In this document: positions 26,572-36,385 of the stretch, one piece after another | Layout: the number at the start of each line of letters is the position of its first letter | Position numbering within the stretch: position 1 is the first letter of the stretch | NCBI RefSeq assembly: GCF_003056335.1 | Contig: NZ_PYWA01000010.1 | Coordinates: 62,001 to 126,000 of the forward strand | Origin: Paracoccus indicus | GTDB lineage: Bacteria > Pseudomonadota > Alphaproteobacteria > Rhodobacterales > Rhodobacteraceae | Direction of reading: 5' to 3' | DNA: 64,000 bases | Notes under the pieces: generated by a model | Told to the model about the DNA's origin: nothing | Databases searched by the model: none | Seen by the model: only the letters and a program-made list of their open reading frames with translations | Made by a program: the position numbers and the translations under genes

Positions 26572-27974
26572 CCTTGCACCTCGGGGGTCTGGGGTTTGGG
26601 GGGCGCGGATTTGGCCATGGGTTCTTCGGGCGGTTCGGGCATCAGCCAGCCCGTCACGCCGCCGCCTTCGCCCAGCACCTCTCGGGCGGCAGTCATGACG
26701 TCATCGGCGGTCACGGCGGACAGGATGTCGGGCCAGTCGTTCACATCCTCGACCGTCAGGCCGGTGGCCAGTCCCTGCCCATAGTCATAGGCGCGGGCAT
26801 GGGCGCTGTCCTTGGCATAGACCTGCGCGGCCCGGATGCGCGTCTTGACGCGTTCCAGATCGGCCTCGTCGACGCCGTCCTTCAGGAAGGTGGCAATCGC
26901 CTCGTCCAGTGCGGCTTCGGCCTTGGCGGGGTCGCTGCCCTGCGGCGGCACCAGCGACAGGGTGAATTCCGTCGGGTCCAGCGACAGCCCGTCATAGGAG
27001 GCGCCGACCCACAGCGCCTTGCCCGTCAGCATCAGCTTGCGTCCCAGAACCGAGGTCTGGGTCGAACCGCCCAGCAGATCGGCCAGAACCGTCAGCGCCG
27101 CGGCCTTTTCCTGATCGCCGGCATTGCGTTCGGGGGCCAGCACGCTGCGGATCATGCGGGGCTGGGCCACGCGCGGATCGGTCATGCTGATCCGGCGCTC
27201 GGTCTGCTTGGTCGGCTCCTGAGGGCGCATGCGCGGTTCGGCCTCGCCCTTGGCGGGGATCGCGCCATAGTTTTCCTCGGCCAGGCGGCGGGCTTCCTCG
27301 GGGGTGACGTCGCCTGCGATGACTAGGATCGCCTCGTTCGGGGAATAATGCGTGTCGTACCAGTCGATCGCATCCTCGCGCGTCAGATCGGCGATCTCAT
27401 CCTTCCAGCCGATGATGGGGCGGCTGTAAGGGTGGTTGTCGAAGACGATGGCGTTCATCTCCTCGTTGAACAACGCGGCGGGATCGCTGTCGATCCGCTG
27501 CGCGCGTTCGGCCAGGACCACCTGCCGTTCCGCCTGCCAGTCGTCGTCCGAGATCTTGAGGTTCGCCATCCGGTCGGCCTCCATCCCCATGACCAGGGGC
27601 AGGCGGTCGCTGGCGATGCGCTGGAAATAGGCGGTGTAATCCCAGCTGGTGAAGGCATTGTCGCTGCCGCCATTGGCGGTGACGGTCTTGGACAATTCGC
27701 CCGGGGCCAGCTTGTCGGTGCCCTTGAACATTAGGTGTTCCAGGTAGTGGGCGATGCCGGATTTGCCGGGCACCTCGTCGGCGGCGCCGATCTTGTACCA
27801 GACCATCTGCACGACGACGGGGGCGCGGTCATCCTCGATGACGACGGCTTCCAACCCGTTGTCCAGGGTGAAATGGGTGACATCCTCGGGCATCTCGGCC
27901 AAGGCGGAAAACGCGGATCCAAGCACCAATGCCGAAGACAGCATCAGGGCGGGGCGAATGGTCGGGCGACGCAT
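26568..27974 (-). CDS. M16-family zinc peptidase, catalytic subunit
   Basis: A 468-residue pitrilysin-type peptidase with an N-terminal signal sequence (MRRPTIRPALMLSSALVLGS, ending FSALAEM). The inverted zinc motif is H76-YL-E79-H80 in GIAHYLEHLMFKGT; the downstream Glu ligand lies in the NEEMNAIVFDNHPY-type region. It forms a pair with the following non-catalytic subunit, probably degrading or maturing peptides in the periplasm. The start at 27974 has AGGAGG about 11 nt upstream, a long spacing; the frame is open further upstream. Confidence 0.92.
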   Translation of the reverse strand: MRRPTIRPALMLSSALVLGSAFSALAEMPEDVTHFTLDNGLEAVVIEDDRAPVVVQMVWYKIGAADEVPGKSGIAHYLEHLMFKGTDKLAPGELSKTVTANGGSDNAFTSWDYTAYFQRIASDRLPLVMGMEADRMANLKISDDDWQAERQVVLAERAQRIDSDPAALFNEEMNAIVFDNHPYSRPIIGWKDEIADLTREDAIDWYDTHYSPNEAILVIAGDVTPEEARRLAEENYGAIPAKGEAEPRMRPQEPTKQTERRISMTDPRVAQPRMIRSVLAPERNAGDQEKAAALTVLADLLGGSTQTSVLGRKLMLTGKALWVGASYDGLSLDPTEFTLSLVPPQGSDPAKAEAALDEAIATFLKDGVDEADLERVKTRIRAAQVYAKDSAHARAYDYGQGLATGLTVEDVNDWPDILSAVTADDVMTAAREVLGEGGGVTGWLMPEPPEEPMAKSAPPKPQTPEVQG

Positions 27975-28071
27975 GGGCTGGGCAACCTCCTCTTGCTGCT
28001 TGGAAACTTGGACCGGGGCCGGTCGCAGCACAAGACACCCTCGCGGGATTGTGCGGGGGCGTCAGCCCCCC

Positions 28072-28104
28072 GATCCCGGCCCCCTTCGATGGGGGGCTGG
28101 GATC
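28072..28104 (-). terminator. GC-rich hairpin downstream of the P450 gene
   Basis: The arms GATCCCGGCCCCC (28072-28084) and GGGGGCTGGGATC (28092-28104) pair with one wobble around a 7-nt loop. It lies 8 bp past the P450 stop. There is no T tract. It probably limits read-through into the M16 pair, which then needs its own promoter in 27975-28071. Confidence 0.5.
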
Positions 28105-28112
28105 GTGCGCCC

Positions 28113-29330
28113 TTATCGGGTCAGGGCCAGGGGCAGCTCAGTCGGCCCATGCGCCTGCAGGCCCGCTTTCCACAGGACAGGCCCGTCCAGCGCCATGTGG
28201 GGTGCGCGGTCCAGCAGGGCCCTGAACAGGATCTCCATGTTCAGGCGGGCCAGGTTGTTGCCCAGGCAAACATTCGGCCCCGCGCCAAAGGCCAGATGCA
28301 CATTCGGACGCCGCGTGATGTCCAGCCGGTCCGGTTCGGCAAAGGCCGCCGGATCGCGGTTCGCACTGGCATAGAGCAGCCCGAACTTCGTCCCCTTGGG
28401 CCAATCCTGCCCGCAGATGTGCAGATCCTCGGACGCAAAGCGGTGGAAGAAGGGCAGGGGGGCTGCAAAGCGGAACATCTCCTGCACGGCCAGCGGCATC
28501 AGGGCGGGATCTGCCCGCAGCAGCGCCAGCTGGTCGGGATGGGTCAGCAGGGCGTGCAGCCCGCTGCCCATCACGTCGATGGTCGACCCGTGGCCCGCAT
28601 GCAGGATCTGCATGATCGTGGCGATCACCTCGTCATGGGTCATCAGCCCCGCGGTTTCGGCCTGGATCATCTGCGACATCAGGTCGTCGCGCGGCGTGGC
28701 GCTGCGGGCGGCGTGCAGATCCTCCAGCAGTTCCGCGAACAGGCGGGTCGATTCCTCGGCACGCGCCTTTTTCGCGGCCGTCCGGTCGATGTCGAAATAG
28801 CTGACGACATCCTCGGACCAGAGGGTCATCTGCGGCGCCAGTTCGGGGTCCGTGCCGATCAGATGCCCAATGACCTGTCCGGGCAGATGGGCCGCCAGAT
28901 CGGCGATGAAATCGATGCGGCCCCGCGGGATCAGCCGGTCCAGCGCCTGATCGACCCAAGCGGTGACGAAGCCGCGCATGCTCTCCAGCCGGGTCTTGGT
29001 GAAGAAGGGAAAGACCGCACGGCGCAGCTTGTCATGGGCCGGGCCGTCGATCTCGAGCATGGAGGTCTGCACGAAGCGTTCGTGGAACGACATGTCGTGG
29101 AAGTTCTTGGCGATCTGGATGCGGCGCATCTCATCCGCATCGGCGAATGCAGCGGCGCTTCGCACCATGCGCCGGTCCAGCGCGATGGCGCGGACATCCT
29201 CCATCCTGCTGACCAGATGGCCGTCGAAGCTGTCCCAATAGGGCAGCCCCGGCTGATCGCGCAGCGCGGCATAGGCAGGCCAGGGGTTTTCCCCGAAAGC
29301 CGACGCCTGCGGGTCGAAAGGGATCGCCAA
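28113..29330 (-). CDS. Cytochrome P450
   Basis: A 405-residue soluble bacterial P450. The I-helix oxygen-activation motif is HAGHGSTIDVMG, the K-helix ExxR is EMFR, and the heme ligand is C355 in FGAGPNVCLGNNLARL. The start is TTG at 29330, only 3 nt after the TAA of the DUF3035 gene, with GGGAA 9 nt upstream. No ferredoxin or reductase gene is nearby, so redox partners must come from elsewhere. The substrate is unknown. Its place between lipoprotein and peptidase genes has no obvious logic. Confidence 0.95.
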   Translation of the reverse strand: MAIPFDPQASAFGENPWPAYAALRDQPGLPYWDSFDGHLVSRMEDVRAIALDRRMVRSAAAFADADEMRRIQIAKNFHDMSFHERFVQTSMLEIDGPAHDKLRRAVFPFFTKTRLESMRGFVTAWVDQALDRLIPRGRIDFIADLAAHLPGQVIGHLIGTDPELAPQMTLWSEDVVSYFDIDRTAAKKARAEESTRLFAELLEDLHAARSATPRDDLMSQMIQAETAGLMTHDEVIATIMQILHAGHGSTIDVMGSGLHALLTHPDQLALLRADPALMPLAVQEMFRFAAPLPFFHRFASEDLHICGQDWPKGTKFGLLYASANRDPAAFAEPDRLDITRRPNVHLAFGAGPNVCLGNNLARLNMEILFRALLDRAPHMALDGPVLWKAGLQAHGPTELPLALTR

Positions 29331-29333
29331 GGA

Positions 29334-29855
29334 TTACTGTTCCCTGGGTGCCGGAGCCGTCGAGGATATCGCCCCCGCCTTCTGCCAACGCAGCTGTTCT
29401 TCGGCACCGTCCAGCGCCATCGGGGCATAGGCGCGTTGATAGACCGAACTGCCGAAGACCCGCTCCAACAGGCGCGGACCGTTCCGGGACCGCCAGCGCG
29501 CATCCTCGGTCGCCAGGGTCTGGCGGATGGCGGGATCGGTGCCGGTGAGGGTGGCCTGCGCCACCAGCGCCTGATCCGCCGCCCCGATGCCTTGGTCGCG
29601 CAGCCGTTCGGGATTGCCGCCAAGGGCCGCCACCGCGTCGCCCTGCGGATTGGGGTCGGTGATGTTCGACCCGCCCGGCGTCGGCGCGGGCAGCACCGCC
29701 AGGTCGGGCGGCATCGACAGCGACCGCGTCGGCAGGATCGAGAATTCGTCCGGCCCCGACCGCCCGGCCTTGAGGTTGTTCAGCTTCGGATCGCTGGAAC
29801 AGGCCCCAAGGGCCGTCGCAGCCGCCATTCCGATCATCAGCGCGATTGTCCGCAT
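29334..29855 (-). CDS. DUF3035-family outer-membrane lipoprotein
   Basis: A 173-residue lipoprotein with lipobox ALGAC (C19). The family signature is GPDEFSILPTRSLSMPPDLAVLPAPTPGG. DUF3035 proteins of Rhodobacterales have been discussed as beta-barrel assembly (BamF-like) accessories; this is not shown here. ATG 29855 has AGGGGCAGGA upstream. It follows lspA by 28 bp, and LspA would process this very lipoprotein. The P450 start is coupled to its stop. Confidence 0.87.
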   Translation of the reverse strand: MRTIALMIGMAAATALGACSSDPKLNNLKAGRSGPDEFSILPTRSLSMPPDLAVLPAPTPGGSNITDPNPQGDAVAALGGNPERLRDQGIGAADQALVAQATLTGTDPAIRQTLATEDARWRSRNGPRLLERVFGSSVYQRAYAPMALDGAEEQLRWQKAGAISSTAPAPREQ

Positions 29856-29883
29856 GTCCTGCCCCTTCGTCCTTTGCGCCGTT

Positions 29884-30561
29884 CTAGCCCGATTTTCCAT
29901 CGCCGTCACGCCTGCTGTCGCGCGAGGGGCCATGGCTCGCGTCGCGGAACAGATCGCCCTGTTTCTGCATGGCGGGGGCCGGCTTGACGGATTTGGGCGC
30001 GGCCTTCGGTTTCGGCGTGGGCCTTGCCGCTTCGTGCTTCTTCTGCGGCATCAGGACCAGCCCGATGGCACCCGCGAAGATGGCGATATCGGCGACGTTG
30101 AAGCTGTAGGGGTTCTGCCAGCCCGGCAGCGACATGTTCAGGAAATCGGCCACCGCGCCATAGAGGATGCGGTCGACCACATTCCCCAGGGCCCCCCCGA
30201 TCAGAAACCCCGCCGAAACCTTGGCGATGCGCCCGAAGTTCCCGCGCCAGACCCAGATCCAGACCCAGAGGCAGATCGCCACCGCGATGCCCACTAGGAT
30301 CCAGCGCATCAGGAACTGCTCCGAGGACATCAGGCCGAAGTTCACGCCCTGGTTCCACGCCATGCGCAGGTTCAGCCAGGGCGGCAGCACGTCGATCGAG
30401 CGCTTGACGTCCAGCTGCATGATATGGACGACCAGATATTTCAGCGCCTGATCCAGCAGGAAGATCGCGCCCGCGACCCAGGCCACCATCCGCATGTCGC
30501 TGCGCAGCAGGGGTTTCCCCTTGCCGCGCGTGGCCCCGCCCGTCTTGGAAGGGCCGCCCAT
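29884..30561 (-). CDS. lspA: Lipoprotein signal peptidase (signal peptidase II)
   Basis: Inner-membrane aspartyl protease that removes signal peptides from prolipoproteins. Four membrane helices are seen; the catalytic pair is D130 ([10 protein letters not shown]) and D158 (FNVADIAIF). At 225 residues it is longer than the usual 160-170: about 22 extra N-terminal residues and a C-terminal tail of about 50 residues from [14 protein letters not shown] onward, rich in Lys, Pro, Arg and Asp. Its ATG overlaps the purH stop by one base (TGATG), so purH and lspA are coupled. An internal start at M23 would drop the N-terminal part. Confidence 0.94.
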   Translation of the reverse strand: MGGPSKTGGATRGKGKPLLRSDMRMVAWVAGAIFLLDQALKYLVVHIMQLDVKRSIDVLPPWLNLRMAWNQGVNFGLMSSEQFLMRWILVGIAVAICLWVWIWVWRGNFGRIAKVSAGFLIGGALGNVVDRILYGAVADFLNMSLPGWQNPYSFNVADIAIFAGAIGLVLMPQKKHEAARPTPKPKAAPKSVKPAPAMQKQGDLFRDASHGPSRDSRRDGDGKSG

Positions 30562-32150
30562 CAGTGGCGGAAGTGGCGCTGGCCGGTCAGCACCATGGCC
30601 AGACCAAGGCGGTTGGCGGCGGCGATGACCTCGTCGTCGCGCATCGAGCCGCCGGGCTGGATGACGGCGCGTGCACCGGCCTCGGCCAGGGCCTCGATGC
30701 CGTCGGCGAAGGGGAAGAAGGCATCCGATGCCACCGCGGACCCGATGGTCAGGGGCTGCGAGAGGCCCATGGCCTGCGCCATGTCCTCGGACTTGCGGCG
30801 GCCGATGCGGGTGCTGTCGACGCGGCTCATCTGGCCTGCGCCTATGCCGACGGTGGCCATGTCCTTGGCATAGACGATGGCGTTCGACTTGACGTGCTTG
30901 GCGACGTTCCAGGCAAACAGCAGATCGGCCAGTTCATCCTCGGAGGGCTGGCGTTCGCTGACGATCTTCAGATCGTCGCGGGTGATGCGGCCATTGTCGC
31001 GGCCCTGCACCAGGAAGCCGCCCGCAACTTGGCGGAAGGTCGTGGCTGCAGCCGTCACATCGGGCAGACCGCCGGTGGTCAGCAGGCGCAGGTTCTTCTT
31101 GGCGGCGAAGATGCGCTTGGCATCCTCGTCGGCATCGGGGGCGATGACGACCTCGGTGAAGATCTTGACGATCTCTTCCGCCGTGGCGCCGTCCAGCGGC
31201 TGGTTCAGCGCGATGATGCCGCCGAAGGCCGAGGTGCGGTCGCAGTCGAAGGCCCGCTTGTAGGCCTCCAATGCGGTCTCGCCACGCGCCACGCCGCAGG
31301 GGTTGGCATGCTTGATGATCGCGCAGGCCGGGCCTTGGGCCGGATCGAATTCGGCGACCAGTTCGAAGGCCGCGTCGGTGTCGTTGATGTTGTTGTAGGA
31401 CAGTTCCTTGCCCTGATGCTGGGTCGCGGTGGCGACACCGGGGCGGGATTCGTCGTTGCGATAGAAGGCCGCCTGCTGGTGCGGGTTTTCACCGTAACGC
31501 AGCCCTTGGGCCAGCGTGCCGGCAAAGGCGCGGCGGCGGGGCTGGTCCACACCGATGGCGCCGGCCATCCAGGTGCTGACGGCCGCGTCATAGGCGGCGG
31601 TGCGGGCATAGGCGATCTGGGCCTGACGCTGGCGGAATTCCAGCGTGGTCGCGCCGTCGTTGTCGTTCAGCTCGGCCAGCAGGGCGTCGTAATCCTGCAC
31701 ATCGACGATCACGTTGACGAAGCCGTGGTTCTTGGCGCCCGCGCGGATCATGGCGGGACCGCCGATGTCGATGTTCTCGATGCAGTCGTCGTAATCGCCG
31801 CCCTTGGCGACGGTTTCCTCGAACGGATAGAGGTTCACCACCAGCAGGTCGATGGGGCCGATGTTATGGGCCTCCATCGCGGCCAGATGTTCGTCGTTGT
31901 CGCGCAGCGCCAGCAGGCCGCCGTGAACGACCGGGTGCAGCGTCTTGACGCGGCCATCCATCATTTCGGGGAAACCTGTGACATCGGCCACGTCGATGAC
32001 GGTCAGACCCGCCTCGCGCATGGATTTGGCGCTGCCGCCGGTGGACAGGATTTCCACGCCGCGGGCGTCGAGCGCCCGTGCGAATTCGATCAGGCCGGTC
32101 TTGTCGGATACCGAGATCAGGGCGCGCTTCAGGGCGACGGGACGGGTCAT
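30561..32150 (-). CDS. purH: Bifunctional AICAR formyltransferase/IMP cyclohydrolase
   Basis: Performs the last two steps of IMP synthesis. It has 529 residues. The N-terminal cyclohydrolase domain includes [32 protein letters not shown] and [15 protein letters not shown]; the C-terminal transformylase domain includes [10 protein letters not shown] and [14 protein letters not shown] with [12 protein letters not shown]. Length and motifs are standard. It lies 69 bp below rsmB, past a hairpin that probably ends the rsmB transcript, and heads the purH-lspA-DUF3035-P450 run. Confidence 0.97.
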   Translation of the reverse strand: MTRPVALKRALISVSDKTGLIEFARALDARGVEILSTGGSAKSMREAGLTVIDVADVTGFPEMMDGRVKTLHPVVHGGLLALRDNDEHLAAMEAHNIGPIDLLVVNLYPFEETVAKGGDYDDCIENIDIGGPAMIRAGAKNHGFVNVIVDVQDYDALLAELNDNDGATTLEFRQRQAQIAYARTAAYDAAVSTWMAGAIGVDQPRRRAFAGTLAQGLRYGENPHQQAAFYRNDESRPGVATATQHQGKELSYNNINDTDAAFELVAEFDPAQGPACAIIKHANPCGVARGETALEAYKRAFDCDRTSAFGGIIALNQPLDGATAEEIVKIFTEVVIAPDADEDAKRIFAAKKNLRLLTTGGLPDVTAAATTFRQVAGGFLVQGRDNGRITRDDLKIVSERQPSEDELADLLFAWNVAKHVKSNAIVYAKDMATVGIGAGQMSRVDSTRIGRRKSEDMAQAMGLSQPLTIGSAVASDAFFPFADGIEALAEAGARAVIQPGGSMRDDEVIAAANRLGLAMVLTGQRHFRH

Positions 32151-32184
32151 GGGGGCCTCGTTTATCTGGTCAGGCGTCAGTTAC

Positions 32185-32212
32185 CCCTGCTGGGCTTCAA
32201 GGTCCAGCAGGG
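32185..32212 (-). terminator. Hairpin between rsmB and purH
   Basis: Perfect 9-bp arms CCCTGCTGG (32185-32193) and CCAGCAGGG (32204-32212) around a 10-nt loop, directly after the rsmB stop at 32220. No long T tract follows on the minus strand. A weak terminator or a processing stem is likely. Confidence 0.5.
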
Positions 32213-32219
32213 ATCGGGT

Positions 32220-33455
32220 TCAGGCGGGTTTTCGCAGGCAGGCCATGTAGAAACCGTCCATGCCGCCCAGGTCTGCCCAGTAATCGGGCCGCAGGCGCAA
32301 TCCGCCCTCGGGGGTGATCCATTCGGCCTCGATGCCCTCCAGCGTCGGATGTTCGACGGTCAGGCCGGGGTGGCGCTGCAGGGCCTCCTCGATCTGGACC
32401 TCGCCCTCGTCGGGGATCAGCGAGCAGGTGGCATAGACCAGCCGCCCGCCCGGACGCAGCAGCGACAGCGCGTGATCCAGCATGGCGGTCTGCAGTTCGA
32501 TCAGCTCGGCCACGCCGTAACCGTCGCGGATGAAGGGCATGTCGGGGTGGCGGCGGATGGTGCCGGTGGCCGAACAGGGCGCATCCAGCAGGATGGCGTC
32601 CAGCGGCTGATCGGGTTCCCACTCCAGCGCGTCGGCGGCGATGACGGTGGCGGTCAGACCGCAGCGTGCCAGGTTTTCGGTGACGCGCTTCAGGCGGTAT
32701 TCGTTGATGTCGATGGCAAAGACATCGGCACCCGTGGCGGCCAGCTGCATCGTCTTGCCACCGGGGGCCGCGCAGAGATCGGCCACCTTCTCGCCAAGCC
32801 GCGCGTTCAGCATCCGGGCGGGCAGGGCGGCGGCGGCGTCCTGGACCCACCAGTCGCCCGCATCATAGCCCGGCAGCGCCGAGACCTGAACCGATCCGCG
32901 CATCCGCAGCGATCCGGTGGGCAGCAGGTCGCCACCCTCGATCGGCTCGACGCCCGGCTTCAGCGTCAGGTCGATGGGCGCGCCGCGCTGATGGGCGGCC
33001 TCCATCGCGATCATCGTCGCCTCGTCATAGGCATCCAGCAGCGGATCGCGCAGCCATTCGGGCAGCTGCTGCGGCGGCAGATCGGCCCAGCCCTCGAAGG
33101 CCGAGGCCTTGCGCAGCACCGCGTTGGCCATGCCCGCCGCCGCGCGGCCGCGCTGTCCAAGCGTGCGGGTCAGATCGACCGCGGCACCCACGACGCCATG
33201 GGCGGGCGCGCCCAGCTCCAGCATCTCGACCACGGCAAGGCGCAGCACATCGGCCACCTGCGGGGGCGGGGTGCGGTTCACGAGGCCCTCGATCACGCGG
33301 TCGGCGCGGCCCTGGTGGCGCAGCGTTTCCGCCGCCAGCCGCGCCGCGCGGGCCTGGTCTGCCACGGGCAGCGCCCGCAGCGCCCCCGACTGGTCGGACA
33401 GGGACCGCCCGTCGCGGACGCCCTGGATCAATCGCAATGCGCCCTTTCGCGCCAT
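32220..33455 (-). CDS. rsmB: RsmB/NOP-family RNA (cytosine-C5) methyltransferase
   Basis: SAM-dependent methyltransferase of the Sun/Fmu family, probably modifying C967 of 16S rRNA. It has 411 residues from ATG 33455. An N-terminal NusB-like domain (ALRLIQGVRDGRSL to about residue 130) precedes the catalytic domain, with the SAM motif DLCAAPGGKT, the catalytic Cys motif DAPCSATGTIRRHPD and the second Cys in ATCSLIPDEGE. A GTG at 33491 is an alternative upstream start. It is divergent from the DUF1674 gene. Confidence 0.93.
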   Translation of the reverse strand: MARKGALRLIQGVRDGRSLSDQSGALRALPVADQARAARLAAETLRHQGRADRVIEGLVNRTPPPQVADVLRLAVVEMLELGAPAHGVVGAAVDLTRTLGQRGRAAAGMANAVLRKASAFEGWADLPPQQLPEWLRDPLLDAYDEATMIAMEAAHQRGAPIDLTLKPGVEPIEGGDLLPTGSLRMRGSVQVSALPGYDAGDWWVQDAAAALPARMLNARLGEKVADLCAAPGGKTMQLAATGADVFAIDINEYRLKRVTENLARCGLTATVIAADALEWEPDQPLDAILLDAPCSATGTIRRHPDMPFIRDGYGVAELIELQTAMLDHALSLLRPGGRLVYATCSLIPDEGEVQIEEALQRHPGLTVEHPTLEGIEAEWITPEGGLRLRPDYWADLGGMDGFYMACLRKPA

Positions 33456-33546
33456 ATCGCCGCCCGGCTTTGCCAAAACGCTTTCCTTCACCTAGATGTT
33501 GTTCAAGACTGAACGCGACCCATACGCCCATTCGGGGGATGTTTCC

Positions 33547-33735
33547 ATGAGTGATACGACCAAGACCCATAACGCCGATCTGCCGCCCGCCGCGCAGCGC
33601 GCCCTGGCCGAGGCCGAGGCACGCCGCAAGGCCGCCGTCGATCAGCCCCTTCCGGTCGAATACGGCGGTCGCGACGGCCCCGAGGCGGTGCGTTTCGGCG
33701 ATTATGAAAAGAACGGCATCGCGGTGGATTTCTGA
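33547..33735 (+). CDS. SDHAF4-like (DUF1674) small protein
   Basis: A 62-residue protein whose C-terminus RFGDYEKNGIAVDF is the signature of DUF1674, the family of mitochondrial SDHAF4, which helps insert the flavinylated subunit into succinate dehydrogenase. The N-terminal half (LPPAAQRALAEAEARRKAA) is helical and charged. ATG 33547 is used instead of the in-frame ATG at 33496. Its TGA is followed without a gap by the amidase ATG. The sdh genes themselves are not in the window. Confidence 0.88.
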   Translation: MSDTTKTHNADLPPAAQRALAEAEARRKAAVDQPLPVEYGGRDGPEAVRFGDYEKNGIAVDF

Positions 33736-35070
33736 ATGGAGTGGCGTTTCCAGTCCGCCACCCAGCAGGGCCGCGCGATTCTTGCGGGCCTTCTCGACCC
33801 CATCGACCAGACCGAGGCCTACCTGGCCGCCGCCAAGGACCATCCCGACTGCGCGCGCATCTATGCCCGCCTGACCGCTGCCCGCGCCCGCTCCGAGGCT
33901 GTTGCCGCCCATGATCGCGCCAAGCAGGAACGCCGCCATAGCCTGCTGGACGGGGTGGCGATCAGCTGGAAGGACAATATCGACAGCGGCGGCACCGTGA
34001 CCGAGGCCGGATCCAAGCTGCTGGAGGGCCGCGTTCCCCGCAAGGATGGCAACATCCTGGCCCGCGCGGCGCGTCGCGGGACCGTCTGCCTGGGCAAGAC
34101 CCATATGACCGAGCTGGCCTTTTCCGGTCTGGGCCTGAACCCCGTCACCGCGACGCCGCCCAATGCGCTGGACCCGGATCTTGCACCGGGCGGGTCGTCC
34201 TCGGGGGCTGCCGTATCCGTGGCGCTTGGGCTGGCGGCTGCGGCGATCGGCACCGATACGGGCGGATCGGTCCGCGTGCCTGCCGCGTGGAACGGGCTGG
34301 TGGGCTTCAAGCCGACGCATGGCACGCTGCCGGAAAAGGGTGTCGTGCCGCTGGCGCGCAAGTTCGACATTCCCGGCCCCATCGCCCGCACGGTCGAGGA
34401 CTGCGCCGAGCTGTTCGCCATCATGGCCGATCAGCCCGCACCGGACCTGCGGGACGCCTCGGTCAAGGGGTTGCGACTGATGGTGCTGGAGGGGCTGCCC
34501 TTCGACGATGCCGAATCCGGCGTCGTCACCGCCTTTCAGGATGCGGTGGACCGGCTGGGGCAAGCGGGGGCGCAGATCGCCCATGTCTCGACCGATTGGC
34601 TGGACAAGGCGATGGCCCTGTCGCCGCAGGTCTTCGCCCCCGAGGCCTATGGCATCTGGCGCGCCCAGATCGAGGATGCGCCCGAACTGATGTGGGCGCC
34701 GATCCTGGAACGCTTCCGCGGTGGCGCCGATGTCAGCGGTCCCGATTACGTCGCCGCATGGGAAAGCCTGACCCGCATCCGCCGCAAGTGGATCAAGGAG
34801 GTCGTGGGCGGTTACGACGCCGTGCTGGTCCCGACCGTGCCGATCCTGCCCCCCGCCACGCAGAAGCTGATGGAGGATCAGGCCGAATTCGTTCGCGCCA
34901 ACCTGCTGACGCTGCGCAACACCCGCATCGCGAACCTGCTGGGGCTGCCCTCGGTCACGCTGCCGACGGGGCTGCCCGCCTGCGGGATATCGCTGATGGG
35001 GCATGCGGGGCTGGACCGGCACCTGCTGCGCGTGGCGGCGGGGGCCGAAAGGGCGCTGGCCGCCACTTAG
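33736..35070 (+). CDS. Amidase-signature family hydrolase
   Basis: A 444-residue enzyme of the amidase-signature family. The Ser-cisSer-Lys triad is visible: K79 in ISWKDNID, the cis-Ser in PGGSSSGAAVSVA (about S154-S155) and the nucleophile S178 in GTDTGGSVRVPAAWNGLVG. The family includes GatA and amidases for many substrates; no GatB or GatC neighbour is present, so it is probably not the GatCAB subunit. It begins directly after the DUF1674 stop (TGAATG), which implies translational coupling of two unrelated functions. Confidence 0.9.
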   Translation: MEWRFQSATQQGRAILAGLLDPIDQTEAYLAAAKDHPDCARIYARLTAARARSEAVAAHDRAKQERRHSLLDGVAISWKDNIDSGGTVTEAGSKLLEGRVPRKDGNILARAARRGTVCLGKTHMTELAFSGLGLNPVTATPPNALDPDLAPGGSSSGAAVSVALGLAAAAIGTDTGGSVRVPAAWNGLVGFKPTHGTLPEKGVVPLARKFDIPGPIARTVEDCAELFAIMADQPAPDLRDASVKGLRLMVLEGLPFDDAESGVVTAFQDAVDRLGQAGAQIAHVSTDWLDKAMALSPQVFAPEAYGIWRAQIEDAPELMWAPILERFRGGADVSGPDYVAAWESLTRIRRKWIKEVVGGYDAVLVPTVPILPPATQKLMEDQAEFVRANLLTLRNTRIANLLGLPSVTLPTGLPACGISLMGHAGLDRHLLRVAAGAERALAAT

Positions 35071-35172
35071 GCAGCGGCCCGCATGTCCGGGGTGTTTCAC
35101 TGGACGCAAGGGCATGTTCACGCTAAAGTTTCTGCCAAGGAACGGGGCGAAGACCCCGAAAGCGAGGCAGAG

Positions 35173-36381
35173 ATGACATTCCCCGAGCGGTTCGCGAACC
35201 TGCCGGAATACGCGTTCCCGCGGTTGCGGGCGTTGCTCTCCGACATTCAACCCGGGCTTGCGCCGGGCGAATCCCCCATGGTCCTGACCATCGGCGAACC
35301 CCGCCATCCCATGCCCGATTTCGTCGGGCCGGTGATGGCCGACAGCATCGGGCAGTTTGCCAAATACCCCCCGAACGAAGGCGCGCCGGAACTGCTGGAC
35401 GCCATCGCGGGCTGGTTGCAGCGCCGCCACGGGCTGGATGTCACCCCCGACCGGCTGATGGTGCTGAACGGCACGCGCGAGGGGCTGTTCAACGCGGCCC
35501 TTGCGCTGTGTCCGGAAACCAAGAACGGCCAGCGGCCCGCGGTTCTGGTGCCAAATCCCTTCTACCAGGTCTATGCCGTGGCGGCGGCGGCGGTGAATGC
35601 CGATGCGGTTTTCCTGCCCGCGACGCCCGAAACCGGCAACCTGCCCGATTATGCAGCCCTTGATCCCGAATTGCTGGACCGCGTGGCCATCGCCTATCTC
35701 TGTTCGCCCGCCAACCCGCAGGGCGCCATGGCGGATCGCGCCTATCTGGAACAGCTGGTCGCGCTGGCCGAACGCCATGATTTCCTGATCTTCTCGGACG
35801 AGTGCTATTCCGAGATCTATCGCGACACCCCGCCGCCCAGTGCGCTGACGGTCGCCACCGACATGGGTTTGGCCGACCGCGTGGTGATGTTCAACTCGCT
35901 CTCCAAGCGGTCGAACCTGCCGGGGCTGCGGTCAGGCTTCGCCGCAGGGGGCAAAGCCCAGATCGCCAAGATGCGCCAGCTGCGCAGCTTCGCGGGCGCG
36001 CCGCTGCCGCTGCCGGTGCAGCGCGTGTCGCAGGCGGCTTGGTCGGATGACGCACATGCGGATGCGAACCGGGCGCTTTATCAGGTGAAATACGACATCG
36101 CCGACCGGATCTTCGGCAATATCCCGGGATACCAGCCCATCGACGGCGGCTTCTTCCTGTGGCTGCCCGTCGAGGATGGTGAGGCTGCGGCCTGCAGGCT
36201 GTGGGAACAGGCGGGCATCCAGGTGCTGCCCGGGGCCTATCTCTCGCGCGAGGTACAGGGCCATAATCCGGGGCGCGGCTTCATCCGCGTGGCGCTGGTC
36301 GCCGATGCGGAACAGACGGAAACGGCGCTGACGCGACTGCGCGAAGTGCTTTACGATGACACGACCGACGGGAGGGGATGA
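35173..36381 (+). CDS. Class I/II aminotransferase, DapC-like
   Basis: A 402-residue fold-type I PLP aminotransferase. The PLP lysine is K245 in [27 protein letters not shown] and [12 protein letters not shown] are standard cofactor-site motifs. The closest known type in alphaproteobacteria is succinyldiaminopimelate aminotransferase (DapC), which would pair with dapD at 9980; this is inference from family resemblance. ATG 35173 has GAGGCAG upstream, preferred over the frame opening at 35083. ftsK follows 4 bp later. Confidence 0.82.
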   Translation: MTFPERFANLPEYAFPRLRALLSDIQPGLAPGESPMVLTIGEPRHPMPDFVGPVMADSIGQFAKYPPNEGAPELLDAIAGWLQRRHGLDVTPDRLMVLNGTREGLFNAALALCPETKNGQRPAVLVPNPFYQVYAVAAAAVNADAVFLPATPETGNLPDYAALDPELLDRVAIAYLCSPANPQGAMADRAYLEQLVALAERHDFLIFSDECYSEIYRDTPPPSALTVATDMGLADRVVMFNSLSKRSNLPGLRSGFAAGGKAQIAKMRQLRSFAGAPLPLPVQRVSQAAWSDDAHADANRALYQVKYDIADRIFGNIPGYQPIDGGFFLWLPVEDGEAAACRLWEQAGIQVLPGAYLSREVQGHNPGRGFIRVALVADAEQTETALTRLREVLYDDTTDGRG

Positions 36382-36385
36382 GCAG

